From: Variovorax paradoxus
GTDB taxonomy: Bacteria > Pseudomonadota > Gammaproteobacteria > Burkholderiales > Burkholderiaceae_C
Direction of reading: 5' to 3'
DNA length: 64,000 bases
Assembly: GCF_030815855.1 (NCBI RefSeq)
Contig: NZ_JAUSXG010000001.1
Span: 2,170,001 to 2,234,000, forward strand
Shown here: piece by piece, positions 9,388-19,937 of the stretch
Layout: every line of letters starts with the position of its first letter
How positions within the stretch are numbered: position 1 is the first letter of the stretch
Program-made: the position numbers and the translations under genes
The notes under the pieces: model-generated
What the model was told of the DNA's origin: nothing
Database searches by the model: none
Seen by the model: only the letters and a program-made list of their open reading frames with translations

Positions 9388-10020
9388 TCAGTGCTCGAGA
9401 TGCAATCCGCACTCGCGGTTGTCTTCGCCCTTGGTCGGGTCCACGTAGTCGAAGTTGTTGGGCAGGCCGTGCGCTTCGCAGTACTCGTACAAATCCTTGG
9501 ACGACCAGTGCAGCAGCGGCGCGACCTTGATCAGGCCGTCCGGATTGACGCTGACCGGGTCCATCTGCGCGCGCACGGCCGTGTCGGTGGCGCGCAGCGC
9601 GGTGAACCACACCTTGGGCGCCGTTTCGCGCAGCGCGCGGGCAAAGGGCTCCAGCTTCACCTCTTCGGTAAAGGCGGCGTGGCGCGGATCGTCGAGCGCC
9701 GGGGTTGGGCCCTCTACCGCTTCGCGATGCGCACGCGAGCGGCGCGGCAGGTAGATGTGCAAGTCGAGGCCCAGCTGCTTCGTCACCTCGTCGGCAAAGC
9801 GGTAGGTGGCCTCGGTGTTGTAGCCGTTGTCCATCCACACCACGGGAACATCCCGCTTTGCACGCGTGACCATGTGCAGGATCACGGCCTCGAAAGGGCG
9901 GAAGTTGGTGGTGACGATTGCGGGCTGGCCCAGGCCGATCGCCCAGTCCACCAGGCCCTCGGCGTTGCGGCCGAGTTCGGTGTTGATGCGTGCGAAGTCG
10001 ATGTCCGTGGCGATGCTCAT
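9388..10020 (-). CDS. cysH: Phosphoadenylyl- or adenylyl-sulfate reductase CysH
   Basis: Reduces activated sulfate to sulfite. The 210-residue protein has the PP-loop fold segments VVWMDNGYNTEATYRF and KLEPFARAL, and ends with the catalytic ECGLH motif (C204). The paired cysteines that bind the 4Fe-4S cluster in APS reductases are absent: besides C204 there is only one other cysteine, in YCEAHG. By signature it is therefore PAPS-type. However no cysC (APS kinase) lies in the window, and the usual LRREQSGSR-like substrate loop reads LRATDTAVR. Substrate is left open. Gene position between the DUF934 gene and cysD confirms the pathway. Confidence 0.88.
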   Translation of the reverse strand: MSIATDIDFARINTELGRNAEGLVDWAIGLGQPAIVTTNFRPFEAVILHMVTRAKRDVPVVWMDNGYNTEATYRFADEVTKQLGLDLHIYLPRRSRAHREAVEGPTPALDDPRHAAFTEEVKLEPFARALRETAPKVWFTALRATDTAVRAQMDPVSVNPDGLIKVAPLLHWSSKDLYEYCEAHGLPNNFDYVDPTKGEDNRECGLHLEH

Positions 10021-10041
10021 GTCGAAGGTTCCTGTGCGGCT

Positions 10042-10440
10042 TCAGCTGCCGGCAGCCGCGAAGTGCGGCGCTGTCTTTACCGCGTCGCCCTGGTAGAAGG
10101 CGGCAAAACGGTCGAACTGGCGTTGTGCGTCGGTGGCGTCCACGCCTTCCTTGAGCACGGCGCTGGAGAAGCCGGTGCGCTCCATCTGCACCAGCTGGTC
10201 GATCAGCACATCGCCCGTGGCGCGGATGTCGCCCTTGAAGCCGAGGCGGCGGCGCAGCAGAAACGCCTGGCTATAGGCGCGCCCATCGGTGAACTTCGGA
10301 AAGCTCAGGTCGATGCGCTCGATGTCTTCCAGGCACACCTCGATGGCCTGCGGATCGGCATCGTTCGGCAACTGCAGAACCTTCGGATCGCCGTCGTCGA
10401 TGTGTTCGTCGGCGGCCAGGATGTTGAGGGTCCTGTTCAT
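10042..10440 (-). CDS. DUF934 protein of the sulfite reductase operon
   Basis: A 132-residue soluble protein of the DUF934 family, regularly found between cysI and cysH in proteobacteria and suspected to help sulfite reduction, though no biochemical role is known to me. Visible features are an acidic N-terminal part, the segment IERIDLSFPKFTDGRAYSQA, which is the family signature, and FKGDIRATGDVLIDQL. It has one cysteine and no metal-binding pattern. The ATG overlaps the cysI stop as ATGA and it precedes cysH by 21 bases. Confidence 0.85.
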   Translation of the reverse strand: MNRTLNILAADEHIDDGDPKVLQLPNDADPQAIEVCLEDIERIDLSFPKFTDGRAYSQAFLLRRRLGFKGDIRATGDVLIDQLVQMERTGFSSAVLKEGVDATDAQRQFDRFAAFYQGDAVKTAPHFAAAGS

Positions 10441-12215
10441 GCTGCTTCCTCCACCTTGAAACGCGCACCGTTGGCCGCGGCCTTGAACGGGTCGTGGCCC
10501 ACGCGGCGCAGCGTGTCGATGAAGGTCTCGCCGCCTTCGCGGGTGTCGCGGTAGGTGGTGAGCACGGCCTCGATCACGCCCGGCACTTCGGCCGCCGAGA
10601 ACGAGGGGCCGACCGCCTTGCCGGCCTGCGGCGTGCCGCTGAGCGCGGAGCCGTCGGAGCCGCCCAGCGACACCTGGTACCACTCCTTGCCGTCCTTGTC
10701 GACGCCCAGGATGCCGATGTGGCCGCTGTGGTGGTGGCCGCAGGAGTTGATGCAACCGCTGATGTGCAGATCGATTTCGCCCAGGTCGTCGAGCTCGTCG
10801 AGGTCCTGGTAGCGCTCGGTGATGGCTTCGGCAATGGGAATGGAGCGCGCATTGGCCAGTGAGCAGAAGTCGCCGCCCGGGCAGGCGATCATGTCGGTCA
10901 AGAGGTGCACGTTCGCGCTGGCAAAGCCGGCCGCGCGGGCGGCAAGCCACAGCGCATGCAGGTCTTCGGCATGCACCCAGGGCAGCACGATGTTCTGGTC
11001 GTGCGTCACGCGGGCTTCGCCGGCCGAGAAGCGGTCGGCCAGCACGGCGAGGGTGTCGAGCTGGTCGGCCGAGGCATCGCCCGGTGCCTGCTTCAGGCGC
11101 TTGAACGAGAGCGTGACGGCGCGCAGTGCGGGGTTCTTGTGCGGCGCCACGTTGCGGGCCAGCCAGCGGGCAAACTGCACGTCGTCGGCAGCGTGGGCGC
11201 GCAGCTCGGCATCGGTTTTTTCAGCGCTTTGCAGCACACGGGTGGCGAGCGTCGGCGGCACGAAGGAGGCGGCCACGCGGTCGTACTCTTCCTGCGTGAT
11301 GGTGTGCGGTGCGCCGTCGTGCTCGACGATCTGCTTGTACTCGGCTTCCACGTCGTCGATGTAGCGCTGGCCTTCGGCCTTCACCAGAATCTTGATGCGC
11401 GCCTTGTAGATGTTGTCGCGGCGGCCGTAGCGGTTGTAGACACGAATCACCGCTTCGAGGTAATTCATGATCTGGTGCCACGGCAGGAATTCGCGCAGCA
11501 CGGTGCCGATGATGGGCGTGCGGCCCATGCCGCCGCCCACCTGCACGCGAAAGCCGATGTCGCCGGCCTCGTTCTTCACGACATGCAGGCCCACGTCATG
11601 CCAGCCGGTGGCGGCGCGATCTTCGGTGGCGCCGGTGATGGCAATCTTGAACTTGCGCGGCAGGAACGCGAACTCGGGGTGCAGCGTGCTCCACTGGCGC
11701 ATGATTTCCGCGAACGGGCGCGGATCAGCGATTTCGTCGACGGCAATGCCGGCACGCTCGTCGCTCGTGATGTTGCGGATGCAATTGCCGCTGGTCTGGA
11801 TGCCGTGCATGTCGACCGAAGCCAGCAGGTCCATCACATCGGCCGACTTGGAAAGCGGAATCCAGTTGTACTGGACGTTCTGGCGCGTCGAGAAGTGGGC
11901 GTAGTGCGTGGGCAGTTTCTTGGTGCCGAGCAGGCCCTGGGTTTCCAGCGCCTTCTTGTAGACCTCGGCCTCGGGCTCGTCGTACTCGCGTGCGATGCGG
12001 GCCAGCACGCGCAGCTGGCGGCTCGAAAGCTCGCCGTAGGGCACGGCCACGCGCAGCATCGGTGCGTAGCGCTGCACGTACCAGCCGTTTTGCAGGCGCA
12101 AAGGACGGAACTCGTCTTCATGGAGGCGGCCCTTTTGCCAGCGCTCGAGCTGGTCTCTGAACTGGGCGGCCCGTTGGTGAACGAACTGGCGATCGAATTC
12201 TGTGTATTGGTACAT
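10437..12215 (-). CDS. cysI: Sulfite reductase hemoprotein CysI (ferredoxin type)
   Basis: Reduces sulfite to sulfide by six electrons at a coupled siroheme and 4Fe-4S centre. The 592-residue protein shows the duplicated nitrite/sulfite reductase fold and the cluster ligands C445 and C451 (CPGGDFC) with C488 and C492 (CINSC, followed by GHHHSGHIG). No cysJ flavoprotein gene is nearby; ferredoxin and a ferredoxin reductase are encoded at the other end of the same run, so electrons probably come from them. First gene of the operon cysI-DUF934-cysH-cysD-cysN-fdxA-fnr. Repeated TTAT/ATAA half-sites lie 120-180 bases upstream. Confidence 0.95.
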   Translation of the reverse strand: MYQYTEFDRQFVHQRAAQFRDQLERWQKGRLHEDEFRPLRLQNGWYVQRYAPMLRVAVPYGELSSRQLRVLARIAREYDEPEAEVYKKALETQGLLGTKKLPTHYAHFSTRQNVQYNWIPLSKSADVMDLLASVDMHGIQTSGNCIRNITSDERAGIAVDEIADPRPFAEIMRQWSTLHPEFAFLPRKFKIAITGATEDRAATGWHDVGLHVVKNEAGDIGFRVQVGGGMGRTPIIGTVLREFLPWHQIMNYLEAVIRVYNRYGRRDNIYKARIKILVKAEGQRYIDDVEAEYKQIVEHDGAPHTITQEEYDRVAASFVPPTLATRVLQSAEKTDAELRAHAADDVQFARWLARNVAPHKNPALRAVTLSFKRLKQAPGDASADQLDTLAVLADRFSAGEARVTHDQNIVLPWVHAEDLHALWLAARAAGFASANVHLLTDMIACPGGDFCSLANARSIPIAEAITERYQDLDELDDLGEIDLHISGCINSCGHHHSGHIGILGVDKDGKEWYQVSLGGSDGSALSGTPQAGKAVGPSFSAAEVPGVIEAVLTTYRDTREGGETFIDTLRRVGHDPFKAAANGARFKVEEAA

Positions 12216-12335
12216 CGTGCGTGTGTCTTGAAGAAGTGCGGTGCCGCACGTACAACGGGGCGCCCCAGCAAGAAGCCGAGATTCTGAAAGCCGGCCTTAT
12301 GGAAGCAAACTATTTTTTGGTTCGCGCTTTATGCG

Positions 12336-12397
12336 GATAAGCTTATTCTCCAATGCCCATGCGGGTTTCCGGGCGGTTGGATGCTTATTCTGGATAA
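12336..12397. promoter_or_regulatory. Candidate operator region upstream of cysI
   Basis: An AT-rich island in otherwise GC-rich DNA holds a palindrome centred on ATAAGCTTAT (12337-12346) and, 38 bases on, CTTATTCTGGATAAG (12383-12397). A further CTTAT lies at 12296. The spaced half-sites fit a LysR-type activator such as CysB, but the assignment is an inference. Confidence 0.4.
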
Positions 12398-12462
12398 GGG
12401 CGCGAGTGCTCTCAGCCAGCAAAGATAAACCCGCGGAGAGTCCGAGGCGGCCGTGAGTTTGT

Positions 12463-12485
12463 TCCCTCTCCCTTTGGGAGAGGGA
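12463..12485. repeat. Palindromic repeat unit
   Basis: TCCCTCTCCC and GGGAGAGGGA pair around a TTT loop, forming a 10-base stem just after the D-aminopeptidase stop. It resembles one unit of the dispersed repeat family. No T-run follows on either strand, so it is not a canonical terminator. Confidence 0.6.
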
Positions 12486-12494
12486 GCCGTACCT

Positions 12495-13313
12495 TCAGCG
12501 CAGCATCGACGACATGGCCGAGCAGCAGTTCAGCATGCGCACCGCGGCTTCCACCGTATCCGCGGTGAAACGCAAGGTCACACCGTCGATGCGTTCGAAC
12601 GACGGCCACTGGCAGAACAGGTCGGCCATCATCGGCGACTGGGTGCGCAGCGTGACCACCTGCGGGCCCTTGAAGACCAGCGGACTTGCCTTGGTCCGGC
12701 CAGCCAGCGCCTCGGCCACGCCGGCCCGGATCGCCAGCCGCGACTGCTCCGGCGAAAGCGACACGCCGCTGTTGAAGCCCGTCGCCTTTTTCGTCTCGAC
12801 AAAGGTCGCATGCGGAAAGAGCGACCGGTTTTCGGCGATGAAGACATCGTCCCCGCTGCCCATGACCACCGGCGCGCCGTACTCGCCCGCCAATGCGCCG
12901 TAGAGCCCGGCCTCGCCCAGCTCCCGGTCGCCCAGCCAGATGCCGGCAAAGGCGAAGCTGTTGATGGTGTGGGCGAGGATGCCGCGCCCTTGGGCGCGCG
13001 AGTGGTAGCCCACCATGCAGACGGCGTCCACGCCTTCTTCCACGCCGGCCACCATGCTCAGGTAGCGCGGCTTGCCCTGCACCACGCGGGCGCGCGCATC
13101 GAGCACGTCGGGCGGCATGTTGCGAAAGCCGCCGTGCGAATCGTTGACCAGCACCTCGGTGGCACCGGCATCGAAGGCGCCGGCGATTGCGGCATTGGCT
13201 TCCTGCGTCATCAGCAGGCGGGCGCGTTCGTACTCGGGGTTTCCCGGCCGCGCCTGCTCGTGGTGGTAGACGCCGGCGACGCCTTCGATGTCGGTGGAGA
13301 TCAGGACTTTCAT
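12495..13313 (-). CDS. dppA: M55-family D-aminopeptidase (DppA-like)
   Basis: A 272-residue zinc aminopeptidase of the family whose model member, Bacillus subtilis DppA, releases N-terminal D-amino acids and is 274 residues long. Ligand candidates are D8 and E10 in STDIEG, H60 in NDSHGG, H104 in GYHS and E133 in the GEAGLYG segment. It is the last gene of the peptide operon and overlaps the preceding P1 peptidase gene by ATGA. Note that this DppA is not the unrelated dipeptide-binding protein of the same name. A role in degrading imported D-residue or bacterial cell-wall peptides is likely. Confidence 0.9.
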   Translation of the reverse strand: MKVLISTDIEGVAGVYHHEQARPGNPEYERARLLMTQEANAAIAGAFDAGATEVLVNDSHGGFRNMPPDVLDARARVVQGKPRYLSMVAGVEEGVDAVCMVGYHSRAQGRGILAHTINSFAFAGIWLGDRELGEAGLYGALAGEYGAPVVMGSGDDVFIAENRSLFPHATFVETKKATGFNSGVSLSPEQSRLAIRAGVAEALAGRTKASPLVFKGPQVVTLRTQSPMMADLFCQWPSFERIDGVTLRFTADTVEAAVRMLNCCSAMSSMLR

Positions 13314-14392
13314 GGGAGGGCCTGCAAGGGCGTGGGAGGCGCGAAAGAAGAAAGGGAAGAGGGTGGCAGCAGTTCGCTGAGCGCCGCCCGGTGGTTGCCG
13401 TCGCGGCCCGTCACGGCCGTTGCGCGCCAGAGCGCATGAATAATCGCCTGCTCGGTGCTGTCGGCCGAAGCCTGGAAGAGCCCGTCGAGCAGCCCGTCGT
13501 GGAGCATCGCAATCGCGGGCATCGGTCGGTCGACGCGCTCGGGCACGGTGTAGGCCGTGGAGAAGGCCAGCACGATGTCCCCGCTGCCGTGGCCGAAGAC
13601 CGAGCCGGTGCGGGCCAGCCCCGCGCCCGCGCGAAGCGCCAGACGGCGCAGCTGGCGTGCATCGAGCGGGGCATCGGTGGCGACGACGATGATGATCGAG
13701 CCTTTTTCCGGCTCCTTGCATTCGGCCGGGCGCTGGGCCGACAACTGCTCGCCGACGGCGTGGCCGGCCAGCACCAGTTGCGGCCGGCGCCCGTAGTTCG
13801 CCAGCACCAGTGTGCCCACGGTGTGCAGCTTGCCGTCGGACGCCGAGACACGGCGCGAGGCGCTTCCGATGCCCCCCTTGAGCTGGAAGCTCGACATGCC
13901 ACGCCCCGCGCCGACAGAGCCCTGTGCGAACTCGGCGCCGGCGCTGTCGAGCGCGCGAAGATAGTCCGCCTCCGTCACGGCCATCCGCTGGATGTCGTTC
14001 AGGAACCCGTCGTTGCATTCGAAGACCAGCGGATTGACCGTCGGCAGCGAACGGCCGCTCTCGGGGTTGGCGGCCACGCAATGGCGGATCTGCGCCGTGG
14101 CCACCGTGCCGACCGAGAAGGTGTTGGTCAGTGCAATCGGCGTTTCCAGCACGCCGAGCTCCGCGAGCTGCACCAGCCCCACGCTCTTGCCGAAGCCGTT
14201 CAGCACCACGGCCGCGGCCGGCACCTTGTCGCGGAACGGATCACCGGCATGCGGACGGATCACCGTCACGCCGGTCTGCAAGGCACCGTCGTCCAGTGTC
14301 TGGTGGCCCACCGTGACGCCTTCGACATCGGTGATGGCGTTGCGCGCGCCCTGGAGCAGATGGCCGATATAGGGCAGGGTGGTGGATGCCAT
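13310..14392 (-). CDS. P1-family aminopeptidase (DmpA/BapA-like)
   Basis: A 360-residue N-terminal-nucleophile hydrolase of the P1 family (L-aminopeptidase/D-Ala-esterase DmpA, beta-aminopeptidase BapA). These enzymes cleave themselves before a serine to expose the nucleophile; the EKGSIIIVVATDAPLDARQL segment gives the Gly-Ser site. The N-terminal part has the family segments GVTVGHQTLDDG and PVALTNT-like ETPIALTNTFSVGTVA. The start MASTTLPYIGHLLQG at 14392 is chosen over a longer reading that enters gsiD. It lies 13 bases after gsiD and overlaps dppA, so it is part of the peptide uptake operon. Substrate preference (L-, D- or beta-peptides) cannot be read from sequence. Confidence 0.9.
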   Translation of the reverse strand: MASTTLPYIGHLLQGARNAITDVEGVTVGHQTLDDGALQTGVTVIRPHAGDPFRDKVPAAAVVLNGFGKSVGLVQLAELGVLETPIALTNTFSVGTVATAQIRHCVAANPESGRSLPTVNPLVFECNDGFLNDIQRMAVTEADYLRALDSAGAEFAQGSVGAGRGMSSFQLKGGIGSASRRVSASDGKLHTVGTLVLANYGRRPQLVLAGHAVGEQLSAQRPAECKEPEKGSIIIVVATDAPLDARQLRRLALRAGAGLARTGSVFGHGSGDIVLAFSTAYTVPERVDRPMPAIAMLHDGLLDGLFQASADSTEQAIIHALWRATAVTGRDGNHRAALSELLPPSSLSSFAPPTPLQALP

Positions 14393-14405
14393 GAGAAGAA
14401 CGAAT

Positions 14406-15326
14406 TTACTGCCGGTCGATCTTCGGATCGAGCGCATCGCGCAGCGCGTCGCCCAGTAGGTTGAACGCCAGCACCGTGAAGAAGATGGCCAGGCTCGGGA
14501 ACAGCGCCACGTGCGGCGAGGTCACCATGTCGGCGCGTGCTTCGCTGAGCATCGCGCCCCATTCGGGCGTCGGCGGTTGCGCGCCCATGCCCAGGAACGA
14601 CAGGCTGGCCGCCGTGATGATCGAGGTGCCCACGCGCATCGAGAAGTACACCACGATCGACGAGATGGTGCCCGGCAGGATGTGCCGCACGATGATGGTC
14701 CAGTCCGAGGCGCCGATGCTGCGCTCGGCCTCGATGTAGGTCTGTTGCTTGAGCACCAGCGTGTTGCCGCGCACCAGGCGTGCGAAGGCGGGCACGCTGA
14801 ACACCGACACGGCCACCACCACGTTCGTCATGCTGCTGCCGAGAATCGCGACCACGCCGAGCGCGAGAAGAATGCCGGGGAAGGCGAACAGCACGTCGGA
14901 AATGCGCATCACGATGCGGTCCCACCAGCCTTCGTAGTAGCCCGCGAGCAGGCCGAACGCCGTGCCGACGAAGCCGCCCACCAGCACCGAGAGGAAGCCG
15001 GCCATCAGTGAAATGCGCGCTCCCATCAGGATGCGGCTGAAGATGTCGCGGCCCAGCGGATCGACGCCGAACCAATGCGCGGCCGACGGCCCGGTGTTCA
15101 GCATGTCGTAGTCGAAGAAATTCTCCGCGTCGAAGGGAACGATCCACGGCGCGAACACTGCGACGAACACCAGCAGCCCGACGAACACCGCGGCGACGAT
15201 GCCCACGGGCTGCTTCTTGAAGCGCCGCCAGCATTCGCCCCAGGGCGTGCGGACCTTGCCCGCGGTTTGCACCGCCACGATGGGCGGAATGATGGTTTCG
15301 GCAGACACGCCGGTAGCTTGCGTCAT
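14406..15326 (-). CDS. gsiD: Peptide ABC transporter permease GsiD-like
   Basis: A 306-residue inner-membrane permease of the dipeptide/oligopeptide/glutathione (DppC/OppC/GsiD) group with six predicted membrane segments. The N-terminal helix follows [18 protein letters not shown] and the [20 protein letters not shown] segment is diagnostic of the DppC type. The cytoplasmic EAA loop that docks the ATPase reads [20 protein letters not shown]. The ATG at 15326 is preferred to 15380 because the longer reading would run into gsiC. Works with GsiC, GsiB and the fused ATPase GsiA encoded upstream. Confidence 0.92.
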   Translation of the reverse strand: MTQATGVSAETIIPPIVAVQTAGKVRTPWGECWRRFKKQPVGIVAAVFVGLLVFVAVFAPWIVPFDAENFFDYDMLNTGPSAAHWFGVDPLGRDIFSRILMGARISLMAGFLSVLVGGFVGTAFGLLAGYYEGWWDRIVMRISDVLFAFPGILLALGVVAILGSSMTNVVVAVSVFSVPAFARLVRGNTLVLKQQTYIEAERSIGASDWTIIVRHILPGTISSIVVYFSMRVGTSIITAASLSFLGMGAQPPTPEWGAMLSEARADMVTSPHVALFPSLAIFFTVLAFNLLGDALRDALDPKIDRQ

Positions 15327-15336
15327 GGCTGCTGCC

Positions 15337-16257
15337 TCACTTGTAGCGGATGGTCGGGTTGATGTAGCCGTACAGCACATCGACCACGAGGTTGATCAGG
15401 ATGAACTCGAGCGAGAACAGCAGCACCAGCGTCTGGATGACGGGGTAGTCGCGCATCTGCACCGCGTCGACCAGGAGGCGCCCGAGGCCGGGCCAGTTGA
15501 ACACCGCCTCGACCAGGATCGAGCCGCCCAGCAGAAAGCCGAACTGCAGGCCCATCATCGTGACGACCGGAATCAGCGCGTTGCGCAGGCAGTGCTTGAT
15601 GATGACCGTGCGCTCGCGCACACCCTTGGCACGCGCGGTGCGAACAAAATCTTCCTGGATTACTTCGACGAACGATGCGCGAGTGAAGCGCGCCATCACC
15701 GCGGCCACTGCCGCGCCCAGCGTGATCGAGGGCAGGATGTAGTGCTTCCAGGTCGCGGCGCCTACCGTGGGCAGCCAGCCGAGCTGAACCGAGAAGATCT
15801 GCATCAGCAGCATGCCGAGCGCAAATGCAGGAAAAGAGATGCCCGATACGGCCAGCGTCATGCCGAGCCGGTCGGGCCATTGGTTGCGGAACACCGCGGA
15901 GACGATGCCGATGCCCATGCCGAAGATCACCGCCCACACCATGCTGGTGATGGTGAGCATCACCGTCGGGAAAAAGCGCTCGCCGATCTCCGTCGCCACC
16001 GGACGCCGCGTGCGGATCGAGGTGCCGAAGTCGCCCTGCAGCATGTGGGTGAAGAAGCTCACGAACTGCTGCGGCAGCGGTTTGTCGAGGCCCAGCTCCT
16101 TGCGGACCATGGCCACGGTCTGCTCGTCGGCCTCCTGGCCGGCGGCCAAGCGCGCCGGATCGCCGGGCAGCATGTGGACGAACAGGAACACCAGCACCGC
16201 CACGATGAGCAGCGTCGGGATCAGGCCCAGCAGTCGTTTGAGAAAGTAATTCAGCAT
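15337..16257 (-). CDS. gsiC: Peptide ABC transporter permease GsiC-like
   Basis: A 306-residue permease of the DppB/OppB/GsiC group. It begins [20 protein letters not shown], has the periplasmic loop signature [13 protein letters not shown] and [11 protein letters not shown], and the EAA loop [20 protein letters not shown]. The start at 16257 matches the usual length; the upstream ATG at 16281 lies in poorly coding sequence. A palindromic repeat separates it from the binding-protein gene gsiB. Confidence 0.92.
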   Translation of the reverse strand: MLNYFLKRLLGLIPTLLIVAVLVFLFVHMLPGDPARLAAGQEADEQTVAMVRKELGLDKPLPQQFVSFFTHMLQGDFGTSIRTRRPVATEIGERFFPTVMLTITSMVWAVIFGMGIGIVSAVFRNQWPDRLGMTLAVSGISFPAFALGMLLMQIFSVQLGWLPTVGAATWKHYILPSITLGAAVAAVMARFTRASFVEVIQEDFVRTARAKGVRERTVIIKHCLRNALIPVVTMMGLQFGFLLGGSILVEAVFNWPGLGRLLVDAVQMRDYPVIQTLVLLFSLEFILINLVVDVLYGYINPTIRYK

Positions 16258-16304
16258 GGCATACAGGCAATCAGCCCTCATTGCGGCATAGGAGCCAGTC
16301 GGGA

Positions 16305-16392
16305 GACACCGCAGAACCGGCTTTGCCGGGCCGCAGGTGTCGCCCCCTCGAGGGGGAGGCGGCTACACGCAGTGAGCCGCTTCGGGGGTGGG
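16305..16392. repeat. Palindromic repeat between gsiB and gsiC
   Basis: Contains GACACC...GGTGTC arms (16305-16341) enclosing a CCGGC-TTT-GCCGG hairpin, followed by the perfect palindrome CCCCCTCGAGGGGG (16343-16356) and GAGCCGCTTCGGGGG. It sits directly after the gsiB stop. REP-like structures in this position in other transport operons stabilise the binding-protein message; the same role here is inferred. Confidence 0.65.
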
Positions 16393-17943
16393 TCAGTTGA
16401 TCGAGATGGCGTCGATGTTGATGTTGCCGTCAGGCATCACGTACACACCCGACAGGCGCTTGGAGTGCGCCGACAGGTTCTGCTCGGTCACCAGGGGCAC
16501 GCGCGGCAGGTCCTTGCGGATTTCCTCCTGGGCGGTCTTGTAGAGCGCGGCCTTTTCCTTGTCGTCCACAGTGATCAGCGCCTTGGCCAGCGCGTTGTCG
16601 ACCACCTCGCTCTTGTAGAACGACATGTTGTTCAGCTTGGGCGCCCAGGCTTCAGAGGCGAACAGCGGGCGCAGGCCCCAGTCGGCTTCGCCCGTCGACG
16701 ACGACCAGCCCGTGTAGTACATGCGCACCTTGGCGGTCTTGGGGTCCGGCCATGCATCGACCATCTCGGTGCGCTGGCCCACTTCGAGCGCCTGCACCTG
16801 CAGCTTGATGCCGACTTGCGCGAGCTGCTGCTGCACGAACTGAATGGTCTTCTGGCTGGTCGTGTTGTTGTAGGCGCTCCACAGCACCGACTCGAAGCCA
16901 TCGGGATAGCCGGCTTCCTTGAGGAGTTCCTTGGCCTTCTTCACGTCGTACGGAATCGGCGCCATCTTCTCGGCGTACTTCACGCCTTGCGGCACCACGC
17001 CCTGGGCGGGGAAGGCATAGCCGCCGAACGCGACCTTGGCGAGTGCTTCCTTGTTGATGGCGTAGCCGATGGCTTCGCGCACCTTCGGGTTGTCGTACGG
17101 CTTCTGCAGCATGTTGAATGCCAGGAAGCGCGTGATGATCGAAGGAATGGCCACCACTTCGAGCTTGTCGCTCTTCTTCAGCAGCTCGGCCTGCTCGTAG
17201 GGAATCGGGAACGCGAAATCGGCTTCGCCGGTCTGCAGCATTGCGGCACGGGTGTTGTTCTCGAGCACCGGCTTCCACTGCACCGTGTCCACCTTGGGGT
17301 AGCCCTTCTTCCAGTAGCCGTCGAACTTCTTGGCCTTGACCGCTTCGGTCTGCTTCCACTCGACGAATTCGAACGGGCCGGTGCCCACGGGGTGGAAGGC
17401 GATGTCCTTGTTGCCCCACTTCTTCAGCGCGGTGGGCGAAATCATCGCGGCCGAGGCATGGGCCAGCGAGTTGATGAAGGGGCCGAACGGCTCTTTCAGC
17501 GTGATGCGCACGGTGGTGGGGTTCAGCGCCTCGACCTTGCCCACGCGGTTGAACTGGTTGTAGCGCAGCAGCTTGTTGTCCTGGTTCAGCACGCGGTCGA
17601 GCGTGAACTTCACGGCTTCGGCGTTGAAGTCGGTGCCGTCGTGGAACTTGACGCCGGTGCGCAGCTTGATGGTGTAGACCAGGCCGTCCTTCGACACCTC
17701 GTAGCCTTCGGCCAGCACGTTCTGCACCTTTAGGTCCTTGTCGAACTGGAAGAGACCCTCGTAGAAGGTCTTGGTCACGGCCGTGGTGATGGTGGTATTG
17801 GTGTTGTACGGATCGAGCGTTTCGGGTTGATAGCCGATCGACAGCACCGCGTCTTTCGCGGCCATTGCCGTGCCGGTCATCGCGAGCGCGGCCAGGCCCA
17901 GCAGTGCCGATGCCCATCGCAGGGAAGAAGAAGATTGCTTCAT
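16393..17943 (-). CDS. gsiB: Peptide-binding periplasmic protein GsiB-like
   Basis: A 516-residue solute-binding protein of the large (cluster C, DppA/OppA/GsiB) family. A Sec signal peptide ends near AMAA (residue 29). Mature features are the opening LSIGYQPETLDPYNTNTTIT, the family signature region around LVYTIKLRTGVKFHDGTDFN, and the YAFPAQGVVP segment. It delivers peptides, possibly glutathione or isoaspartyl dipeptides, to GsiCD. It is separated from gsiA by 83 bases that hold a short direct repeat. Confidence 0.92.
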   Translation of the reverse strand: MKQSSSSLRWASALLGLAALAMTGTAMAAKDAVLSIGYQPETLDPYNTNTTITTAVTKTFYEGLFQFDKDLKVQNVLAEGYEVSKDGLVYTIKLRTGVKFHDGTDFNAEAVKFTLDRVLNQDNKLLRYNQFNRVGKVEALNPTTVRITLKEPFGPFINSLAHASAAMISPTALKKWGNKDIAFHPVGTGPFEFVEWKQTEAVKAKKFDGYWKKGYPKVDTVQWKPVLENNTRAAMLQTGEADFAFPIPYEQAELLKKSDKLEVVAIPSIITRFLAFNMLQKPYDNPKVREAIGYAINKEALAKVAFGGYAFPAQGVVPQGVKYAEKMAPIPYDVKKAKELLKEAGYPDGFESVLWSAYNNTTSQKTIQFVQQQLAQVGIKLQVQALEVGQRTEMVDAWPDPKTAKVRMYYTGWSSSTGEADWGLRPLFASEAWAPKLNNMSFYKSEVVDNALAKALITVDDKEKAALYKTAQEEIRKDLPRVPLVTEQNLSAHSKRLSGVYVMPDGNINIDAISIN

Positions 17944-17994
17944 GGAAAGAAACTCCAGTCGGTTCGAGGAAAAAAGCAGGAGGGCCTGCGGGTA

Positions 17995-18026
17995 GAAAAA
18001 TCAGAAAGCGCCGAGGGCGTGAAAAA

Positions 18027-18035
<9 letters not shown>
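17995..18035. repeat. 15-base direct repeat at the gsiA stop
   Basis: GAAAAATCAGAAAGC occurs at 17995-18009 and again at 18021-18035, offset by 26 bases. On the minus strand the second copy holds the gsiA stop codon. It looks like a small local tandem duplication with no evident function. Confidence 0.7.
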
Positions 18036-19904
<1,869 letters not shown>

Positions 19905-19937
19905 TGGAATGCGGAAAGAAATAGTGGCGCGCGCGTG

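Noticed and set aside
12463..12485. Terminator for the D-aminopeptidase operon
   Set aside because: The stem is strong but lacks a T-run; it matches the dispersed repeat family better.
15199..17733. Open frame of 844 codons on the plus strand
   Set aside because: It is antisense to gsiC and gsiB and shows no domain; a GC-bias artefact.
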